Assembly: GCA_964523395.1 (NCBI GenBank)
Contig: CAZFXS010000009.1
Location: 62,001-126,000, forward strand
Length of the DNA stretch: 64,000 nt
Origin: JANYJZ01 sp964523395
GTDB lineage: Bacteria > Bacteroidota > Ignavibacteria > UBA10030 > SZUA-254
Direction of reading: 5' to 3'
Below, one piece after another: positions 60,890 through 64,000 of the stretch (position 1 is its first letter; every line of letters starts with the position of its first letter). The notes beneath the pieces were generated by a model. That model was not told where the DNA came from and did no database searches. It saw only the letters and a list, made by a program, of their open reading frames with translations. The position numbers and the translations under genes were made by a program.

Positions 60890-62433
60890 TTCGCCAGCCC
60901 CGTTTTATGATGAGGTTGATAATCTTTTATTTCATAGAGAGTATAGTAATCCAGCCGGCCGGTCAGCAACCCCCTGCCGTAAAACGGCTTGGTCATCAGT
61001 GGCTGCAGATTCGGATTTGATTTCAGTTCTTCCGGCTCATCGGAGCAATGAACGACATAACGCGCATTACAGACTTGTAAATATACTTTCTCATCGACCA
61101 TTTGCTTCATAGAGTACCCGGCACGGAGATACGGAATCATTTCCGGCGTTACCAATCCCGCCGCGTCGCATATTTTCCTGTCGGAATAATATCCCAGCGC
61201 GCCGATATCCCACGCGAACACTGATTCCCCCGGAGAGGTGTTATCCTTCAGCCAATTGCCAATCGAAATCAGTGAGCTGTTCATGCCGATTTCGTATGCC
61301 TCCACTCCTGGAGCAACAATTTTCCTGTACACTGTCTGACTTTGAACGACAATTATTCCGGTAAAAACCACTATAACGGCGTATGCGTAGCTTTGAAAGC
61401 GTGACCGTACCAGCACTTGAAATAAATAAGCAAACGCAAAAATAAGTATAAACGGTGAAATCAACAGAAGATACCGCTGCACTACACTCACATGACGGAT
61501 AATATATAATAGAGGAATCACTATTACCCAGCCAATGCCGAGGATGCTGACACGTTTCAGGTAAAATATATCTTCTTTCGCTTCATCAGGAAAAGCATTC
61601 TTTTTGAAATACCAGAAAAGGCAAATACCTGCAGCGACTAACCCCAAAATCGCTATTCCATCCGACGCACCGAGAATGTTAACGATTCCCTTCAGCTTTA
61701 CAATCATATCACTTACATCCGCGCTAAACCACGACTTTGCCAGCGCGGTGTTGGGAATAATTGTCCCGAACGTTACAGCAGTATAAAGATACCATGGGGC
61801 AAGAAGAACAACATACACCAGCAAAACACTTGTGACAAGTTTCATCGCGCGACGTTTATCATGAGAGTTGATGTAAATATCATACGCGATAAATCCTGCA
61901 AGCAAACATGCTTCCGGCCTTGTCAGTGTCAGAAGTACTGCAAAAATAACAGAGAGAAGATATTCATTCCGCAGACAGCACAAGAATGACGCCAGCACCA
62001 ACAGAACCGATAATGACGTTTCCATTCCGCTTCCCGCCCAGCGCAGTAAACCGACATGGAGTGAGAACGCAAGCGTCGCAAGCACAGACACTGTCGAATC
62101 CCTGATGACCTCAAATGCGACAAAGTAAAACAGCAGAACCGCACCGCTCGCAATCACCAGATCGATTGCCTTTGCCGCGAGATACAGATCAACACCAAGC
62201 CATCCGCCGAGAGAAATAACAAACAGCCAGAGCGGGCTTGTAATGCCGTACGTCGGCTCGCCGGCATTAAACGAAATGCCGTTTCCATGAGTAAGATTTT
62301 TTGCAAATTGAAGATAAATAAATGCATCATCGGTAGTATACCCGAAATGCGCGGCCGCGGTTATATAAAAGAGCAGGACAATAACCGGCAGGATAACGAT
62401 AAGAAAACGGTCGTTCCAGAAACGATTACTCAA
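60883..62433 (-). CDS. GT-C-type membrane glycosyltransferase (AftB-like)
   Basis: A multi-pass protein of about 516 residues. A TTG at 62433 overlaps the HAD gene stop (TTGA) and gives a sensible start; an ATG at 62553 would lie inside the HAD gene. Ten or more helices follow, with an aspartate motif after the first (TTDDAFIYLQFAKNLTHGNG, then FNAGEPTYGITSPLW) that resembles GT-C enzymes such as AftB and mannosyltransferases using polyprenyl-phosphate sugars. The C-terminal ~120 residues form a soluble domain (FAWDIGALGYYSDRKICDAAG). With the HAD phosphatase before it and the oxidoreductase after it, it may build a cell-envelope glycan. The donor and acceptor are unknown. Confidence 0.8.
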   Translation of the reverse strand: MSNRFWNDRFLIVILPVIVLLFYITAAAHFGYTTDDAFIYLQFAKNLTHGNGISFNAGEPTYGITSPLWLFVISLGGWLGVDLYLAAKAIDLVIASGAVLLFYFVAFEVIRDSTVSVLATLAFSLHVGLLRWAGSGMETSLSVLLVLASFLCCLRNEYLLSVIFAVLLTLTRPEACLLAGFIAYDIYINSHDKRRAMKLVTSVLLVYVVLLAPWYLYTAVTFGTIIPNTALAKSWFSADVSDMIVKLKGIVNILGASDGIAILGLVAAGICLFWYFKKNAFPDEAKEDIFYLKRVSILGIGWVIVIPLLYIIRHVSVVQRYLLLISPFILIFAFAYLFQVLVRSRFQSYAYAVIVVFTGIIVVQSQTVYRKIVAPGVEAYEIGMNSSLISIGNWLKDNTSPGESVFAWDIGALGYYSDRKICDAAGLVTPEMIPYLRAGYSMKQMVDEKVYLQVCNARYVVHCSDEPEELKSNPNLQPLMTKPFYGRGLLTGRLDYYTLYEIKDYQPHHKTGLAKW

Positions 62434-63101
62434 TGAACCCGCGCTCCATTCAAAGGAACATTGATCTGCAGCCACTCCGCGAATTCGGGGATATCGTGAA
62501 AAAAATAATCCGCATCCATTTGTAAGACATGGTCTTTCGCGTATGAATCCCACAACACTGCGGCCATTCCCACACCCGCTTCGTGCGCCGCTTTTACATC
62601 AGACACCGCATCGCCGACCATCAACGTCTGTTCGGGCATGAGTTTGAACATTCTCAGCACATTTCTGATCCCGTCTGCCGATGGTTTATGATTTACCACA
62701 TCACTTCCCGTAACAATGAGGTCGAAATACTGTTTCATATCAAACTTTTCGAGCGTAATCAGCGTCGTGCGCCTTCCTTTACCGGTAAAGAGAGCTATGA
62801 CAACACCTTTCTGTTTCAGCTTTGAGAGAATTTCATGCACGCCTTCGTGAGCTACAGCTAACGCATGATTATCTTCATAGAAAGAATAAAAATCATCCAT
62901 TGCATTTTCAATATTTTGCTTTCCTACCAATCTTTCAATAGCAATCTCTTCCGGAGGACCGAACGTCGCAACAATTTCGGCCGGCGTAAATGTTTTTCCT
63001 AAATATTTTTGGATGACATGATTGAATGTCGCAAAAATAAGCTCGTTTGTTTGCGTTAGCGTGCCGTCGAGGTCGAAAATTATGCAGGAAATTCGCTTCA
63101 T
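62430..63101 (-). CDS. HAD-family phosphatase (phosphoglycolate phosphatase-like)
   Basis: ATG 63101 gives 223 residues starting at MKRISCIIFDLDGTL; a longer ORF to 63137 adds residues without a visible ribosome site. Motif I is FDLDGTLTQTNEL (nucleophile and acid/base Asp), motif II the Thr in ALFTGKGR, the Lys in NHKPSADGI and motif IV GDAVSDVKAAHEAG. The cap region is alpha-helical as in Gph/PGP-type HADs. The substrate is not certain; phosphoglycolate, pyrophosphate-like or sugar phosphates are common. First gene of the operon with the glycosyltransferase. Confidence 0.9.
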   Translation of the reverse strand: MKRISCIIFDLDGTLTQTNELIFATFNHVIQKYLGKTFTPAEIVATFGPPEEIAIERLVGKQNIENAMDDFYSFYEDNHALAVAHEGVHEILSKLKQKGVVIALFTGKGRRTTLITLEKFDMKQYFDLIVTGSDVVNHKPSADGIRNVLRMFKLMPEQTLMVGDAVSDVKAAHEAGVGMAAVLWDSYAKDHVLQMDADYFFHDIPEFAEWLQINVPLNGARVH

Positions 63102-63176
63102 GGTGGGAAAATATACGGAAAAGAGATGAAGGAACAAAAGAACAGCAGATCAAATTCGTTTTTGATAAAGAATATA

Positions 63177-63334
63177 CAGGTCGCTCCTGACGGAGCTTTG
63201 TCATATCCCCTCATTTCTCTTACTACAAACAGTTCGCTCCTATCGGAGCTCAATAGCGGAAGTCCCGTCAGGGACAACCTGTTTATAGAAGACCAGAAAA
63301 AAAAAGAGGCGAAGCCCCAGCGGGGCGACCTATT
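63177..63334. repeat. Cluster of four related short palindromes (two in each direction)
   Basis: Four units share a pattern AGGTCGCYCC - 3 or 4 bases - GGRGC: 63177-63200 and 63227-63250 in plus direction, 63257-63282 and 63306-63334 in reverse. Each forms a small hairpin (GCTCC/GGAGC, GTCCC/GGGAC, GCCCC/GGGGC). The whole behaves like a MITE-style or REP-type mosaic. The wider intergenic stretch 63102-63684 also contains, at 63437-63510, imperfect GAGAT-rich repeats, and no gene was found. Confidence 0.7.
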
Positions 63335-63534
63335 GTTGATTATCCGTATGAATAAATTCAAAATGACACACTGCCCTAGAACAGCGGATTAATGGATGAC
63401 AGCAGATTGAAGGATTAAACAGAATGAGAAAAGGGTAGTATTGGAGTATTTGAGATTTTAAGTATATGAGATTTGAGATACGGGATACGAGATGTGGGAT
63501 ATGAGATTTATGGAAAATCAATGACGGTCGACAT

Positions 63535-63558
63535 CACCCTGAGCGGAGTCGAAGGGTG
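63535..63558. repeat. REP-like palindrome
   Basis: CACCCT (63535-63540) and AGGGTG (63553-63558) flank the core GAGCGGAGTCGA. The core is the reverse complement of that at 11738-11752, and related forms occur near 26681. Confidence 0.7.
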
Positions 63559-63595
63559 TTTTAAGCTAAATAACTGCACATTCCATCCGTTATTG

Positions 63596-63624
63596 TTGAC
63601 ATCGTAAGTAAATTTACTTACAAT
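63596..63624 (+). promoter_or_regulatory. Promoter with a perfect 18-bp palindrome in its spacer
   Basis: TTGACA (63596-63601) and TACAAT (63619-63624) are 17 bases apart, near the sigma-70 consensus. The perfect palindrome GTAAGTAAATTTACTTAC (63604-63621) fills the spacer and overlaps the -10 box, an ideal place for a repressor. It lies about 60 bases upstream of the secreted-protein start at 63685. Confidence 0.75.
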
Positions 63625-63684
63625 ATGCAGAACGATTCCGGGGGGCGGAGAATAAACAATTCAATAAAAAGGAGCGCGTGTCTC

Positions 63685-64000
63685 ATGAGGCTTTTATTTC
63701 TTCTGCAGTCTGTTGTACTTCTGTTGCTAATTACCGCGCAACCTGTTTACTCTCAATCTCCGGATAACGCGCTCGCCACTCCGCCATTCTGGGGAACAAT
63801 CTTTTTGGATCCTGACATCATTACCCCTTCCGATCCGACGACATTTCAGACCATTACTTACACCGGGCAGGGCTCACGAACAATGTTCGACAGGCGTGTC
63901 AACAATTGGATCACCGTCAACGCTTATCTCTTTGATGCAGAGTATGACGACGGACTGTCTATAGAAGTCCAGGTAAACCCTGAGTTTGGAAGTTCGGCAA
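63685..64000 (+). CDS. Secreted protein, 5' part (runs off the window)
   Basis: The frame is open from ATG 63685 to the window end (105 complete codons). AAAAGGAG lies nine to ten bases upstream. A signal peptide is clear (LLFLLQSVVLLLLITAQPVYS, shown in part). The mature sequence begins SQSPDNALATPPFWG and contains DPDIITPSDPTTFQTITYTG and RVNNWITVNAYLFDAEYDDG. Similar openings occur in large secreted proteins of this lineage, some with T9SS sorting domains at the far end. The function is not visible in this fragment. It is preceded by the palindromic promoter described above. Confidence 0.8.
   Translation, partial: MRLLFLLQSVVLLLLITAQPVYSQSPDNALATPPFWGTIFLDPDIITPSDPTTFQTITYTGQGSRTMFDRRVNNWITVNAYLFDAEYDDGLSIEVQVNPEFGSSA

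Overview
The window looks like a chromosomal segment from a member of the Bacteroidota/Chlorobi lineage, most likely the Ignavibacteria side. Four secreted proteins end in the NxPNPFN-type C-terminal sorting domain used by the type IX secretion system (T9SS). A hybrid two-component sensor, an ECF sigma operon with a DUF4097 protein and MacAB/TolC-like export genes fit the same group. Promoters with good TTGACA/TATAAT-like boxes and AGGAGG-type ribosome sites are visible. No phage, transposase or CRISPR array was found. The assignment to lineage is an inference from protein style only.

Layout. 1-11.7 kb: the tail of a dockerin-like secreted protein, then a 3548-residue repeat-built surface protein and a small membrane protein. 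12.0 kb: tRNA-Glu(CTC). 12.1-21.0 kb (minus): a 2951-residue multidomain surface protein, followed by a 1365-residue hybrid sensor/AraC regulator. 25.3-30.8 kb (minus): a 5'-3' exonuclease-like protein, a periplasmic DsrE-like protein, a membrane protein, a possible beta-barrel and a phospholipase D-like protein. 31.1-34.1 kb (minus): a four-gene signalling operon (lipoprotein, 7TM-like protein, PAS histidine kinase, LuxR-type regulator). 34.4-35.2 kb: a coiled-coil lipoprotein.

35.8-39.9 kb (plus): DUF5752, TreT-like trehalose synthase and a fused OtsA-OtsB, with overlapping ends. Next come a small beta-barrel protein and a minus-strand ECF sigma, anti-sigma and DUF4097 operon with ATGA overlaps.

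43.3-49.2 kb is the most interesting part. It holds LexA with a palindromic operator, a 67-residue companion, a DUF72 protein, a SRAP/HMCES-type abasic-site protein and, divergent from it, a tightly overlapping three-gene cassette. The cassette encodes a RecA-fold-like protein without a P-loop, an 89-residue protein and a divergent B-family DNA polymerase. It resembles the ImuA-ImuB-DnaE2 mutasome in layout but uses a PolB2-like enzyme. I propose a damage-response or translesion module.

49.2-52.2 kb: two tandem paralogous T9SS-exported proteins. 52.4-58.3 kb (minus): a five-gene TolC, MacA, ATPase, permease, permease export operon. 58.4-63.1 kb (minus): HAD phosphatase, GT-C glycosyltransferase, Gfo/Idh oxidoreductase and a CCA-adding-type nucleotidyltransferase. 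The last part holds clustered palindromic repeats, a promoter containing a perfect 18-bp palindrome, and the start of another secreted protein.
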